Shown piece by piece: positions 33,662-45,925 of a stretch of DNA of 64,000 bases. The DNA is from Pseudisothecium myosuroides (taxonomy: Eukaryota > Streptophyta > Bryopsida > Hypnales > Lembophyllaceae), in NCBI GenBank assembly GCA_951799445.1, contig OX637291.1:11038501-11102500 (forward strand), given 5' to 3'. How positions within the stretch are numbered: the first letter of the stretch is position 1; every line of letters starts with the position of its first letter. Below the pieces are notes generated by a model. It ran no database searches. It worked only from the letters and a program-made list of their open reading frames with translations, and was not told where the DNA came from. The translations under genes and the position numbers were made by a program.

Positions 33662-35818
33662 ATGTTCAAAATGCGGAATCTCAAGCATGGCATCCCCAGC
33701 CCCAGATGCCGAGGCTCCCCAACTCAAAAGAGCCTGCTATCCAAGCTCCTCATCTTCTTCATAACTGTCGCCCTTTTCACAATTGCAGTCCGCCTGGTAT
33801 CTCCCTCAACACCAAAGCACTCACATCCTCTCCCTGACGAAGATCCGATCAACCATTACCACCATGCTGCCCCTGAAGTTCAGCGTCTACAACACCCGAA
33901 TCCCACAACTCTCCCCGTCCCTTCCTCCGTCCTTGCGCTTCTTCGGAAACTGAAAGCCAAGACGTTGATTGCGAGTAAAGGGAACAGAACCCAAACCCTG
34001 TTCACAGAAGAGAGGCGATCCGCCTGGCGTGCTGCCCACCCGTGTCGAAGCCGGCTGGAGGTTCGGGATCTGTACTCGTTGAGAAAAGTGACGAAAGATG
34101 TGGAGGAGAATGTGCGGTGGGGGAGAGTTTATGAGGCCTATGAGGAGCTTCACAGGACGTGTGTGATGCAGATGGGCAATGTGACGGAATTTTTCTTGGG
34201 GAGGAAGAGGATTGAGGGGTGTCAGTTTGTGGTGGCGGGGGTGGAGCCAGGGGCGGGGTTGGGGAATAAGGTGTTGTCAGTTGTGTCGGCGATGGTGTAT
34301 GCGGTGGTGACGCAGAGGGTGCTGCTGGTGCCGGCGGCGACGGCGGTGCCGGGGGTATTTTGTGAGCCGTTTGAAGGGTCTTCCTGGGAAGTCGATCCTG
34401 ATGGGGTAAAGACTCTAAACATCTTTGAATTTCAATGGTTTGGTCAAGAGCATTGCGTTTCCTGTCCAAGGGTTCAAAACAGTGCATCCAGTAACTAACA
34501 CTGATCTAAGCCATCAAATCCAAATTGAAGATGAGGAGATGAAGATGCGGGGGCCTTACGGTCGAGAATTGGGAGCCCTCTCATCTGAAGCACTTCGAGA
34601 TAGACCGTCTCTCAAGATGGGCCTCGAAATGCCAAATTGCATTTCCCAAATGCTTCCATTTCGGAGCTCAAGTTTCAAGCATAGTTTCAAGCATGGGATC
34701 CTAATAGTTTTTGACATTTTCTACAGGTATGGTCAGAAGGCAAGAGGCGCGGCGATTTATGGATATCGATGGAAGAGATGTACCGAAGAGTCGACTCCCG
34801 AGGCTCACACGGCAACGGCACTTCCCCCGCCATGGTATCTCCGATTTACGCAAGCCAAACGACAGAGCGTTGGGATTTCCAGCCGCAGCCTCGCTTCTTC
34901 TGCGGCACGGAGCAAGCGCAATACACCCAAGTCGACTGGATCGGCTTCCGCAACAACTTATACTACGTCCCGAAGCTCTTTGCGGTTCCCACCTTCCGCC
35001 CCTTACTGGAGTCCCTCTTCCCGGACCACAACGTCCTCACCCACGTCCTCCGCACGATCATGCTCCCCTGCGACAACGTCTGGGGCCGCGTGAAGCAAGT
35101 GCACGACGCGCACTTCCGTCACGCCGATCGCCGCGTGGGCGTGCAATTGCGATACTTCCATGGCCAGGCGAATTTCTTCGCAACGCATGAGGACAATGAG
35201 GAGCATGTGAAGCAATGTCTGGTGCAGAATCGCTTCCTCCCAAACCCTAATGGCTCCCCTGCTGTATCCCCCTTGTCTGTCGCGAACTCCCCGTTGCAGC
35301 CCATGAACGTGACCACCGTGCTGGTGACTTCTCTCTACCAAGGCCTGTTCGATCGCCTCACGAAAGACTTTGTGCGAACTTCACTGGAATCAGGTGACGC
35401 GGTTGGAATTCTGCAGCTCACCCACGAAGGCGACCAGTACTTCGGCGTGGAAGTCGACAGGCAAGCGTTGGTGGAAATCTTAAGCTTGAGCCTAACTGAT
35501 CACTTGATTCTCACGCCACTGTCGACGTTCGGCGCGCTCGCGCAAGGCTACGGAAGCTTGACACCCTGGTACATTGATCTCCGCAGAGACACCGACACAC
35601 CGTGTGTGCGCGCGCTCTCGTTGGAGCCTTGTTACCAAATCCCTGCTTCGACACAATTCCTCTGCCCGCATGATGTGGATGTGAACGGCAACTTCATGGC
35701 TGACGAGGTGGGATACATCTCGGATTGCCATTCTGTGGAGGATCCGCTCGTCAAAGTCAATAGCGCGGGGCTCGGAATCCAGCTCCTCGTCGACGAAACA
35801 AGAAGAAGACCTGGATAG
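33662..35818 (+). CDS. GT37 plant fucosyltransferase (xyloglucan fucosyltransferase-like)
   Basis: Two exons, 33662-34405 and 34727-35818 (donor GTAAAG, acceptor CTACAG, phase 0), giving 611 residues. It is a type II Golgi membrane protein: a short N-terminus, one membrane segment (LLIFFITVALFTIAV, residues ~31-45) and a lumenal catalytic domain. Family marks: PGAGLGNKVLSVVSAMVYAV with TQRVLLVP, CEPFEGSSW, FRNNLYYVPKLFAVP, RRVGVQLRYF (donor-binding basic motif), LSLSLTDHLILTPLSTFGALAQGYGSL and PWYIDL. GT37 enzymes transfer fucose from GDP-fucose to wall polysaccharides or arabinogalactan; which acceptor is used here cannot be told from sequence. The exon 2 join restores PDG/VWSEGKRRGDLW. A second Met (residue 4) could also start. 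The open frames opposite are shadows. Confidence 0.9.
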
Positions 35819-35852
35819 GATTAGGGTTAGGGTTAGGGTTTAGGGTTTAAGG
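35819..35852 (+). repeat. Interstitial telomere-like repeats
   Basis: Directly after the stop codon: three TTAGGG units then two TTTAGGG-type units, ending TTTAAGG. Plant telomeres are TTTAGGG; the TTAGGG units are one base shorter. Lies in the 3' untranslated region of the fucosyltransferase gene. Confidence 0.85.
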
Positions 35853-36224
35853 CCATTTGGAACCCAAGTCTCTCTTCCCGCTCCTCGTGGAAGTTCTTGT
35901 TGAATTTACAGACGAAAAGAGGAGGACACGATAGTTCTTTCTAGTTTTTTTGCAGCATAGACGGATTGATGAAATTTAGAATGGAGAGGTCGGCAGACTG
36001 GGAGCTTATACATGTTTATAGGTCAAGTGGATATGATTGAGTAGAGAAACTCCTGTACTATAAGAGTGTATAAAACTCAAGGATTAGTGAGGAGGCTTTT
36101 GTCTTAATTCGCATACTTATTGTCTGAGGGATAGCATCCACATGATATCCTTGTTTGTAGAACGTCAATTTTGTATCGAGAATTGCAGGTCTCTACCGAC
36201 TCTGCCTATGCTTGTTTGGTTGCT

Positions 36225-36660
36225 CCAGTTCATAACATTCAGTAGCATGTGTTGATGTTGCCTTGGTTCTACAGTGATGGTGTGCCTCTACATCCTCCAC
36301 CTGTCACTGATGAAGCACTATTAGAGTGTGGAATATATCACACCATCACTGTAGAGCTACTGAATGTTATGTTGCTGCTAAGCCCTAAGGTTGTCTGCTC
36401 TTTAAAGCGACCTTTTTAAGAGCTAATTGCATTTGGGGGAAGTTAAATTCCTTAAAACAATTTTCAATAAATTTTCGGAGAAAGAAAAATGGAATAGGCA
36501 TGTAACCCAATATTTTGTGAACCTTTGTGGAATTCATTGCAAAATTTTGAAGTTGAAACCCAAGGGTCACTAAAAGCGACCACCTCTTGAAATGTTCAAT
36601 ATTGGTACATTGAAGAAAGTGAAACGTACCTCTATATTAGTGGTCGCTTTTAGAACGGGG
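36225..36660. repeat. Inverted repeats downstream of GT37
   Basis: Arms CATAACATTCAGTAGCA... with CTACAGTGATGGTGTG face CACACCATCACTGTAG with CTACTGAATGTTATG (36231-36374). A second inverted pair AAAAGCGACCAC / GTGGTCGCTTTT spans ~36572-36651. Related sequence (TTCAATAAATTTT, TTAAATTCCTTA-like and TAACATT(C/T)A(G/A)TAGCA) recurs at ~58400-58640, so this is a dispersed element. No coding. Confidence 0.6.
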
Positions 36661-37380
36661 TTGCTTTTAGAGCACCCGACCTTATTCAACCATATCACTC
36701 TTAGGGACTGGCATCCAAGATTCCATTTATTGAATGCATGAAAGAATTGTGCTATCCAAAGCACAATTTGATTCTTTGACTTTGGAAGAAGACACCCATG
36801 ATGCAACTGTCCTATTTGGGTAAATATTGCTAGATCTCTACAAATATTTTGGTTTAGGTATAAGCCATAAGCAATTGGAGGTATTTAAATAAAATTAGTG
36901 TATTTTAGTTTGTAACTTCTCCTTGTTGGCCTACATTGAACACATTCAAAAAAAAAATTTTAGACGACAATTAAATTTGTTCAACTTTGGACTTGCTGGA
37001 AATTACAATAATCTATACTAGTTGCATACAATCAAGTTGGTCCCACCTTGCAATTCCTTGTCCAAACAAGAGACTAAACGGCTAGTGAAGTCAATTCTGA
37101 TTATTGAGCCAAAAAATTTAGTCATTTTTTTTGAAAACATATTGTAAATCACCATAGATTTTATTGTAGTTATTGAAATAACAAAAATGTTATGCAAAAT
37201 TTGCTAGGTAACAATCTTCACTTAAAAATGTATCAAATTTTTTTCAAGTGTGGTTTATATTAAAAGTTGTCCTTAAATGGCATGATTGTTGTTGGATGTG
37301 CTTTTGGTAAAGAAATTTCTCATCTTTGAATAAAGAAAAATCTTCATTATAGTCTAGTTAGAATCTTGACACTTTAAAAA
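36661..37380. other. AT-rich spacer, nothing recognised
   Basis: No motif-bearing open frame or clear repeat boundary. Confidence 0.4.
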
Positions 37381-37840
37381 GAAATATGTGAATAATTGTT
37401 ACAAATCTTCTTATAGACTCCATCAACTTTGATGAAATGTGAATAAAGACATCACATTATTCACCAACTCTCGATGTTCTTTGCATAACATTTTTTAAGA
37501 GAAGAATTGGATGTCCTTTCTACAATGGCATTGTTATACAAATATATTCGTGCTATAGCTACATAAATTATTAAAAATAGTTAGTGGGTTGAGTGAGCTA
37601 CATTAGATAGCTCTTGCGAAGCTAGAAGAAATATGAGAATTGTTATGGCAGTTGTTGCAATAGACTCCAACTTTCTAGAGATATGAATAAAGACATCACA
37701 TTATTCACCAACTGTCAATGTTTTTCTCATAACATTCTTGAAGAAGAATTGGATGGCCCTTCTATGATAGCGTTGTCATACAAATATATTTGTGCTACAA
37801 TTACAAGAATTGTCAAAAAATAATTAGTGGTTTGAGTGAA
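37381..37840 (+). repeat. ~247-bp tandem duplication
   Basis: Copies 37381-37627 and 37628-37840 share GAATAAAGACATCACATTATTCACC, ATAACATT, AGAAGAATTGGATG and ACAAATATATT(C/T)GTGCTA with about 80% identity by eye. Non-coding. Confidence 0.75.
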
Positions 37841-37857
37841 GATTGGATGGATCTTAT

Positions 37858-37990
37858 GAATCTTAAAAAGCTTATATAATAGAGTCAAGACAAAGAACAA
37901 AGAAGGGAATATACTCCATTTAATGAATCTAAAAAAGCTTATATAGTAGGGTCAAGACAAGGAACAAAGAAGGGAATATACTTCATTTAA
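37858..37990 (+). repeat. 67-bp tandem duplication
   Basis: Copies start at 37858 and 37925 (GAATCTWAAAAAGCTTATAT, GTCAAGACAA, AAGAAGGGAATATACT) and the second ends exactly at the TTAA border of the next repeat. Highly similar, hence recent. Confidence 0.8.
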
Positions 37991-38926
37991 CCCCTAGAGG
38001 TCCAAACACTGTTTTTTGACAACATAGCGATTTTGGGCAACTCATTACGAGTGGAGTTTTTATTTTTTTTCTTTGAAATTTTCACACAAGATGTGCCCGA
38101 GGAGTAGCTTTAAGGTACAACAATTTTCATAACTTTTGACTACATGGTTAAAAAGTTATTGTATAATGTGTAATTTTTGTGTACGGCGGGCAATCCGGGC
38201 AGCCTCTAAAAAATTCTTTAAAAATCAATTTTTTTAAAATAAAAATTTGAAATTTTTTCTTTAGATTTATATATACGTGGAAAGATTTAAATCATTCCAT
38301 TTGGATTAATAAGTCAAAAGTTATGAGGATTCTTAGTTTGAGGGTAGTTATGGAATCTCTACTCTAAAATAAACTTTGAAGTTGTTTATTTCACTCAATT
38401 TCCAATATTTTTGAAAAAAAATAAAAACATTGGATGTAGATTATTTATTACAACATTACAACCGTTGGGATTGGCATTTTTCAATTCCATAAATAAATTC
38501 TTAACATTTAGTGCTTTGAATCATTCTCTACTTTTTTCTACTTACTATTTTTTTCCTATATGTTGTGCAATTCCAAATGATCTGAAATTTTTCAAGCATG
38601 TAGCCAACTTGCCTAGAAGAATGAATCCAAAGAGTAACCACCATTTGGGGCATTTTTCATACAAATGTGACCTTGTGAAGTGCAGCTGCCCGGATTTTTG
38701 CAGGGACAAAAAAAGGGGTTTTGTCAATTCAAACGCTAATATCTTCCAATCCACACGGTGGAAAATTTTGAAACTTTTTCCACATCTTCTCAAACTAGTT
38801 TTCTATAAGATCTTACACTTACATGTATCCAAAAACGTTTTTTTTCTAAAGTTTGGTACTTGTATTAGAAATGGCAATTTTGGAGCGGTTTTGGTGAAAA
38901 CATAGTCTTTGACCTTTAGGGGTTAA
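37987..38926 (+). repeat. CCCCTAAAG/TTAA-family repeat, uninterrupted copy
   Basis: 940 bp from TTAACCCCTAGAGGTCC to GACCTTTAGGGGTTAA. Reference copy in forward orientation: internal ATAACTTTTGACTACATGG, GGCGGGCAATCCGGGCAGC, AAAGTTATGAGGATTC and TTGTGAAGTGCAGCTGCCC. The 164-codon open frame within it has no recognisable motif and is broken in other copies. Confidence 0.85.
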
Positions 38927-39660
38927 AGTAGGTAGTTTTGGAACACAAAAAATAATAAAAAATAAAAGATAGATAGACAAGGATCTTGCTACCTATGAGA
39001 AATAATTAAGTCACATATTTGTAAAAAATAAGCATCATAACAACCAATCTTTTATTTAAATTATCTACAATTGCATAGATTCAAATCATGGACTCAAATG
39101 ACTCAATGTTGCCATCATTGAATAATTTTTTAGTTTGATATGAATGCATGAGGCATTCAAAAATAATTTTGTTGACTTATTTTTATTTCTCATTTACGAC
39201 AATAAATTTGACAACTGTTTTAATCAAAAAATATAGAATCTTGCCATTACATATGCATTTGTAATGTAACAACAAATATGACAAATGCACATATTTTTAT
39301 TTGAATACCATACCTTAAAAGGAAGTTCTATACTTCCTACCAAATACTTTCTACCAAAAACTACAATACTTTGCCAATATTCCACAATATTCCTTTTCCA
39401 TCCATACAAATACATTAATTAATTAATTACAAAATCCTTTTCCAAAAGTTGTCATACATTTTTAGAATCATTTCTTGCCAGCCCTAACTGCCAGGTATGG
39501 CAATACATATTAGTAACTCCTTTGGCTTGACAATTGAAAACCTAAAACGAAATGAACTGTTTTCTAGAAAACACAACTAAAATTTTTGGAGGTTGGCATT
39601 TCCAATAACCCAAAATTTGGAGAAAGTTCGTCTTGATGCCTAACTACGAGGTGCCAAGAG
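38927..39660. other. AT-rich spacer, nothing recognised
   Basis: No supported gene or bounded repeat. Confidence 0.4.
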
Positions 39661-39935
39661 TTCTATTTTCTCTCCATCTTCAGAGTCAGTTCTATTTTTT
39701 CTCTCAATCTTCAGAGCAGTGATCTCAACACTGGTTCAGAGTTTTTAGCCAAATGTTCATTTTTGGAAGATTTTTTTTGAATTTACATTGAGGGCATGAC
39801 AAAATTAAGTAGCAACGGAGCGAAATTTAGCCAGTTTTGGGATCGCTGCTTCAGAGTCAGTTGTACATTTTCTCTCAATCTTCAGAGTCAGTTATGCATT
39901 TTCTCTCAATCTTCAGAGTCAGTTTTACATCCTAG
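39661..39935 (+). repeat. Short tandem units around TCTCTCAATCTTCAGAGTCAGT
   Basis: Five ~30-bp units (TTCTCTCAATCTTCAGAG core) in two groups, about 39665-39722 and 39848-39928. Non-coding by appearance. Confidence 0.65.
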
Positions 39936-40007
39936 GACTGATGTACTTAAAATTTTCTAACGTGAGTACCAGTCCAACCAGGAGGAAGTACAGCGCAGCG
40001 CAATACG

Positions 40008-40640
40008 GTGCAACAGGACTCTATGCGCCAAGACGGAATGGCATACCAAAAAAATTCAATTAGGGCAAGTCGGAAGTTGATAAGAGCAAGAAAGATCGAT
40101 TCAAGTTACCCTGAAACAAGTTTTGCAAACACTTCCTGCCCAATAACACAAACCACAGAAGATTGTGTCCTAGCTATACGAATTGTGTCCTTCACTTCTC
40201 TGGAAGATAATTCTCACTTCCTCTACAAATAAGTTCAACAAAAACAAGGTTGCTTCTTGGATTGAACTCAATAGTTTTACAAAATTCATTGCTGGCAGCT
40301 ACCTCACTACACGTCAATGCCTGTCAGGATGCACTCCAATGCACAATAAAGCCTAACCCGAGTGAGGATCAGATAACTCAGACAAGTGATGTCAACCTTA
40401 AGTTAGTGGAGGATTTCCAGAGTCGAAAAGGTGGAAAAAACAAATTTTTCAAACCTTTATTTAATGTTTCTTCCCTTTAATGTGGAAGAAACAAAATGGG
40501 AGTCATCGGATGAACTTGTTGAGACCAAATTAAAAAAAAAGGTTTCCAACAACCAAGATGCTGCCTGTAATGAACTTCAGCAAAAGGAGGGAACTATACA
40601 AATCCTAAAAGAAGAGATTGATAATAAATCTTTCAAATAG
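40008..40640 (+). other. Possible remnant of an unrecognised gene
   Basis: Three consecutive open frames in different phases have coding-like composition. The last (about 40480-40640) ends with an amphipathic, heptad-like stretch (ELVETKLKKKVSNN, CNELQQKEGTIQILKEEI). I recognise no family. It lies 50 bp beyond the 3' end of the convergent histone H2A gene. It may be a decayed coiled-coil gene fragment or chance. Confidence 0.25.
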
Positions 40641-40692
40641 TGGTGTCATAAAACACCATTTGGATATAAGTGTACACTTTTGGACTGAAAAA

Positions 40693-41304
40693 TCACTCTG
40701 GCGAGCCAGCCTTGCCAGCCTTTCCGCCCGTGACGCCAGTTTTCTTCGGCAGAAGGACGGTGTGAATATTGGGCAGCACGCCTCCGTTTGCGATCGTCAC
40801 CTGTCCAAGCAACCTGCTCAGTTCCTCATCGTTCCTCACCGCAAGCTGAATATGGCGAGGCACAATTCTCGTCTTCTTATTGTCACGAGACGCGTTTCCG
40901 GCCAACTCAAGCACCTGCCAGAACAGCAAGCCTACGGTTAGGGCCACTTACATCGCCAAGACGACTCAGAATCAACAAAAAAAAAACCGCCTTCAATCAC
41001 CCTGGCTTTGCTTCTTTCCCAAGACAACGAAAGTGCACCAAACCCTAACCGCAAGCTGCGACATTGTCCACGGCCAATTTCCAAAATCAGACGACACCCA
41101 AACCCTGGTGGAAGCAGCGTAACATACCTCAGCAGCCAGATACTCTAACACCGCCGCGAGGTACACAGGAGCGCCAGCGCCAACCCTGGTGGCGTACTTC
41201 CCCGCCTTCAAGAAACGAGCGATCCTGCCCACGGGAAACTGAAGACCCGCCTTGCTCGACCGCGACACGGTCTTCTTGCCGGAGCTCTTTCCTCTTCCTG
41301 ACAT
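40693..41304 (-). CDS. Histone H2A
   Basis: Core nucleosome histone. Two exons on the minus strand, 41304-41128 and 40914-40693, separated by a 213-bp intron after residue 59 (LEYLAAE / VLELAGN), giving 132 residues. The order is a basic tail ([19 protein letters not shown]), [66 protein letters not shown] and a tail [16 protein letters not shown]. It ends GKAGSPE: there is no SQE(Y/F) of H2A.X and no long SPKK tail of H2A.W, and the acidic patch is that of canonical H2A, not H2A.Z. The start codon is fixed by the conserved MSGRGK. An in-frame upstream TTG-type extension is not real. Confidence 0.97.
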
Positions 41305-41440
41305 GGTGACCGAAACAAGCACAAGCGGCGAACTGACTTTGAAAGCAAAGAGTAACGAAAACACGAGAAGCGAAGCGCAGAGAGGGTGACAGAAATGCTA
41401 GAGTGAGGGCGTCGATTGTAAAGGAGAGGAAGCCAAGCTT

Positions 41441-41490
41441 TATATACTGCCCTCTTTGAGACCGGCCAATGGGAAGCAATCAGGCGGATC
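41441..41490 (-). promoter_or_regulatory. H2A promoter: TATA box, CCAAT box and octamer-like site
   Basis: On the minus strand TATATAA lies at 41447-41441, about 140 bases before the ATG. An ATTGG (CCAAT) box at 41470-41466 and GATCCGC at 41490-41484, close to the plant histone octamer CGCGGATC (7 of 8 bases on the plus strand), follow upstream. This is the usual plant histone promoter order and predicts S-phase expression. Confidence 0.7.
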
Positions 41491-42073
41491 GACCAGGGGC
41501 GCATCTGAGCCGTTGGTTCTTTCGAGGTGGGGGATCCGACGGTGGTTTTTGATTTGAGCTGTCCCTCCTCCCGAGGCCTGTTCGCGGGAAGCTGCGGTTT
41601 GAAATACGGGAAACACCCGCCCCCTCGAGACTTCGTGGCGGGAATTCAGTGTTCGAAATCTAAAGGCGTTTTATGGTCGCTGTCACATTGGTCAGAGGAA
41701 TATATATATATAATCTCTTTCAATTTTTTTAAATTCAGCCAAAATAAGTTTCATTGAGAAATGGGTTTTTAAAGCTCAAAAACATTGTTCAAAAATAAAA
41801 GAAAATTGTAGGAATTCTACATTGTGATTTGGTACATGTCAAATTGACAAGACAATATTTAGTTTTAATAGCTCTCAAATTAATCCTTGACACTTTATCA
41901 ATAAAAATTGTTATGATAATTGAAATAAATCTTCTACAGTAAAATGAAGTGTTTGAAATGTGGTAGAATGTTTAATTGGTAAAATAAAAATTGAGTTTTG
42001 GATTTTTTGGATAGAAGTCACTACAAATTATTTGAAAGATTATAAGAGATGAAAAATATCTATTAGAAGGAAG
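41491..42073. other. Spacer upstream of H2A
   Basis: GC-rich to about 41700, then AT-rich. No divergent histone partner or other gene is seen. Confidence 0.45.
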
Positions 42074-42389
42074 TACACTAAATAGGGTATTTAGTGTTGG
42101 CAACACTATTTGTGAACCATGACACTAAATATTATTAAGCCTACTAAAGTAAGTAACATTAAATGTAATTTCTAACATTAAATATACTCTATGGTAAACC
42201 TGAAATCTGAAAATGTTTACATTTAGTGTTAGAACTTATTAAAGGAAGGTAGAAGGGAAGAGAAGACAAAGGCGGCGCATTGAAGTTTAGCACTACACTA
42301 ATCGTCCTAAAATTGACATTTAGTGTAGGGTCAAGTAGGGTGGTAAACACACTAAATGTAATCCAACACTAAATACCCTATTTAGTGTA
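42074..42389. mobile_element. Small MITE with palindromic CACTAAAT termini
   Basis: Termini CACTAAATAGGGTATTTAGTG plus TTGG occur at both ends in inverted orientation (42076-42100 and 42363-42387), each flanked by TA. Each terminus is itself a palindrome. The octamer CACTAAAT/ATTTAGTG recurs inside at ~42119, ~42225, ~42311 and ~42352. No coding. TA flanks fit a mariner-type MITE; the CACTA-like first bases may be coincidence. Confidence 0.75.
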
Positions 42390-44612
42390 GTGATGTTTAG
42401 ATTATGATCTTAGGTTCCTAGCAACTTAGGCAGCTTTTTGCCTAATAAGTAATTAAGGTGCAAAAAAATAGTTAAGTAGTTTAGAAAATAATATGTGAAT
42501 GTTAGGCATTTCTAAAATATAATTTTAAAAAATTAGGCATTCAACTGAGTTGTTTTTACAATTTTGGGATGGTTGCTGCTATTTTCATGTAAACTTTTGT
42601 CTTGAGCTCTCCATCCTAAATTCTCTACTTTCTATGTCAAGTGTTGTTGCATATAAAAGATATGTTTTGTTTGTGAGAGATTGTGTTGTAGAACGGTCGA
42701 AATGGTGAGGTAAAAACTTTACAATGTATGTTTAGAGTTATTGACAAAAAAAAAATGCAAGATTGTATAAAGCAAGTTCAATTTCTATGAATTAGTCAAT
42801 TTTTATGTATATATTGAACAAACTAGATTAGGAATTTTTTCCAAATTATTTTGATTTATAACTTAAAAATGAATGTTTATATTTTTTATGAACATTGAAA
42901 AAAAAATTGGTCTAATAAAGGTGCATAAATAAGTTGGAAGTTTGACTACACAAATAATCCTCTACAATGCATAATATATTTTTTTGAGACACAAACATTT
43001 CAAGGATGAATGATTTTAGAACATTTCAAAGATTATATCTTAGAGTGAATAAAAATTCGTCCGTATTTGAATAACTTACATTTCATTTATTTTAAAAACA
43101 TCATCTAGTAATGTTAAATTTTTTCCACTGATTTTGAAATGAGAATATTTTTTTTTCATTAATTTAAGTTTTAATATAATTTAAACATTTTGTCTTTTCT
43201 TCTTTGATAGGCTCCTACACAAGTCATCCAAAAATCATTCTTCTTATACTTATTTTATCAAGTAGTGCAAATTTTTATATTTTCCAAATCATAAATAAAT
43301 GGATTACATATAAAATTTATACTAAAATCAGTGTCTAATGAAATTGGAATTCTATAATTTCATACCATAAAAAGTAATCATCACATATTATACTTACCAT
43401 ACAATACTGTCATTTACACATAATTTTACTAATCAATGCATGTAGAGGGGCATTGATAAAGAGTGTAGTAGAGATAGGTGTAGCTAGTGAATCTATTTTT
43501 ATTCAAGGCTAAAATTTAGTTTGATGCAAAATATTCACACTGGAGAAATTTATCTTGGAAAATCATTGACTTTCTCAATAACATTATGTATTTTGATTGT
43601 AGAAAAAGTTATAGCTTTTATAATTGTATTTTAGAAGCCAAAATACCTATTGTTGTTTGATACAGGTATATAATATAGGAATCCAAAATTTTAATACTAA
43701 TTAAGTGACACTACTGATGGTATAAATGAAACATATTATTAATAATGATAGCTTACTATTTATTTTTTTGCATTGACCTAGTTGTACACATAACGGCATA
43801 CAAATGACTAAATTTTGTAAACCTTTGAATTTTTGTTTTATTTCTTATAAATTACACTACCCCACCCATGTGCTATATACATTTACTATGAAACATGTTA
43901 TTACTTACAATTCAAAGCTTAGGAATTAACTAAAAGTCATCACATTGTAAGAACAAAAATAAAATAATAATATGAATTTTAAGAAGAAACCACCAATAAT
44001 TTAATTTTGGCGTTTTAAACTCAAAAGACTTGATTTTTTCAAGTACATATTCTACTAGGCCCAAATAAGGTTTCACAACACTATATTCAAACAAAGTTTG
44101 TTAATATATATAGCTCTTATTATATAGAAAATTCTAATTCCATTAATTTTTCTTTTTATACAAAATTTCAAAACAATACTATTTGTACATTTAAAATCAA
44201 ACTATCCCAATGATATATTTATAATCTATAAACAAAGAAAAATCATCATTTTTCATTTCTATAGTTCATATCTTTAATGTGAAAAACGTACAATTTACAC
44301 TAAGTAAACTAATTTGGTAAAAATGCATCATATTTTGCTTCAATACACTTGAATTTACAAACAAATTGTATTTTGATATATTTAATGCTGTGTGAATTCA
44401 TAAAATATTTAGGTCATTAAAATGTATATGATTCTTGATAAATTATATATTTGATAAAATTGCATTTTCGTAGATTTTTGAAAAAAAACAAAGCAATCTT
44501 GAATCTAAGATGTTTTTAACAAATTATGATTGGAGTGGTTCCTATATTTGCTTCAAATAAACATCAAAGCATACAAATTGCAACTTCATTTGCAATAATA
44601 TTCATGTTAAAC
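42390..44612. other. AT-rich spacer, nothing recognised
   Basis: About 2.2 kb of AT-rich DNA with no open frame of interest and no repeat boundary that I could define. Confidence 0.45.
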
Positions 44613-44622
44613 TATAGTACCA

Positions 44623-45602
44623 CGGGGGAGTCACTAGCTTAGAGGTTTAGTGTATACGTGAGATTGGGAGATATTTTATGGGGGGCTATTTTTCTAATAT
44701 TTCATAATTTAATATACCCTATTGTTAAAAATAATTCTAAATTTTCATTTATTATAGCACCCTATATTAATTATAATACACATTTGAGTCCAATTTTTTG
44801 GCCCCTATATTAGATTTAAAAATTAGAACTAACAGGTGTATGATTTTTTTTCCTATTATTTTTTCTTATCCTTTTCTACTTTATTCTTTTGTCACTTTTT
44901 TTTCAAACCATTTTTTTCATGGTTACTGAAAACTAAAGTACTTTATGTTTAGACAATGTAATATAGCCAAACAAATACATTCACAGACCGTAAACAATGC
45001 ATTCTAGTTGTGTCAAACAACTTACTGCTAATCATAGATTTACAATGTATTCAAATGAATACAATGAGTGCAAGTACTTAGCAAAGAAAAGATGACATTG
45101 CATACAATATAACAAACTCCAAACTCTTACACACCTAATAATGATAGACCATCAAGCTCTTTTATACCTTTCTAATATTTGGAATGAACAAATAAGGGTA
45201 TACTTTAAAGCAGAATTTATGATAGATTCTTCAAATTCCAAATGACTTCAAATGGCTTTACAAATAACCCTTGAGGCAACTAGAGCCCCTCATCCAAGGT
45301 TCATGGATGATTTGGGACAAATAATGTGTCATTTTCTGTCCATCTCTTCTTTAAGGACATTAAATACCCACTCTATAAAATTATTTTCCCCCACAAATTA
45401 TTGCCCCCTTATATTTTTTCTACGTAAAATCTAATACATGGTATTAAACATAACCCTATATTAGTTATAATATCCTACATGTAATTTTACACACTCTATA
45501 TTAGATATAATATTTTTTTAAATTTTAGATACAATAAATATATCGTATCCTATATTAGATCTCACGTGGTTTCTAATATGTGCACTAAGTGACCTCCCCA
45601 TG
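44623..45602. mobile_element. ~1-kb DNA element with a 10-bp target duplication
   Basis: TATAGTACCA occurs directly before (44613-44622) and after (45603-45612). The ends are imperfect inverted repeats: GGGGGAGTCACTAGC on the left and, on the other strand, TGGGGAGGTCACTTAG on the right. Words like CCTATATTAG recur inside. A 9-10-bp duplication suggests a Mutator-like non-autonomous element. No coding. Confidence 0.65.
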
Positions 45603-45925
45603 TATAGTACCAAAAATTTAATGTTGCCTCTTCTAAAAATCCATGGATCATGGATATAAGGGATATGAATACAACTTTGGATTGGATATGGATTTGAATT
45701 TTGGTATGGATATGGATGAAAATCTTACATCTTTTGTTGAACATTGTTAATATGATGTATATATTCACTACTAGAAAAATTTGCAACCAAAACAACTGAA
45801 AACTGTTGTTTGCACCTATTGTTTTGGTCACGTTTGGCCAATTCTTGGAAATGAAAGTTACCTTTATTTTCTAACTTTTCTTAGTTCAAAGTTCTTTGAA
45901 ATTTTTTATTTTACTATGACAAAAT

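Noticed and set aside
34002..34487. 161-codon minus-strand open frame opposite the fucosyltransferase
   Set aside because: Shadow of the GT37 exon with Pro/Ser-rich composition and no motif; frames at 35003-35341 and 35492-35731 are the same kind.
38411..38905. 164-codon open frame in the 37987 repeat
   Set aside because: Lies wholly in the non-coding dispersed repeat; the frame is broken in the other copies and shows no domain.
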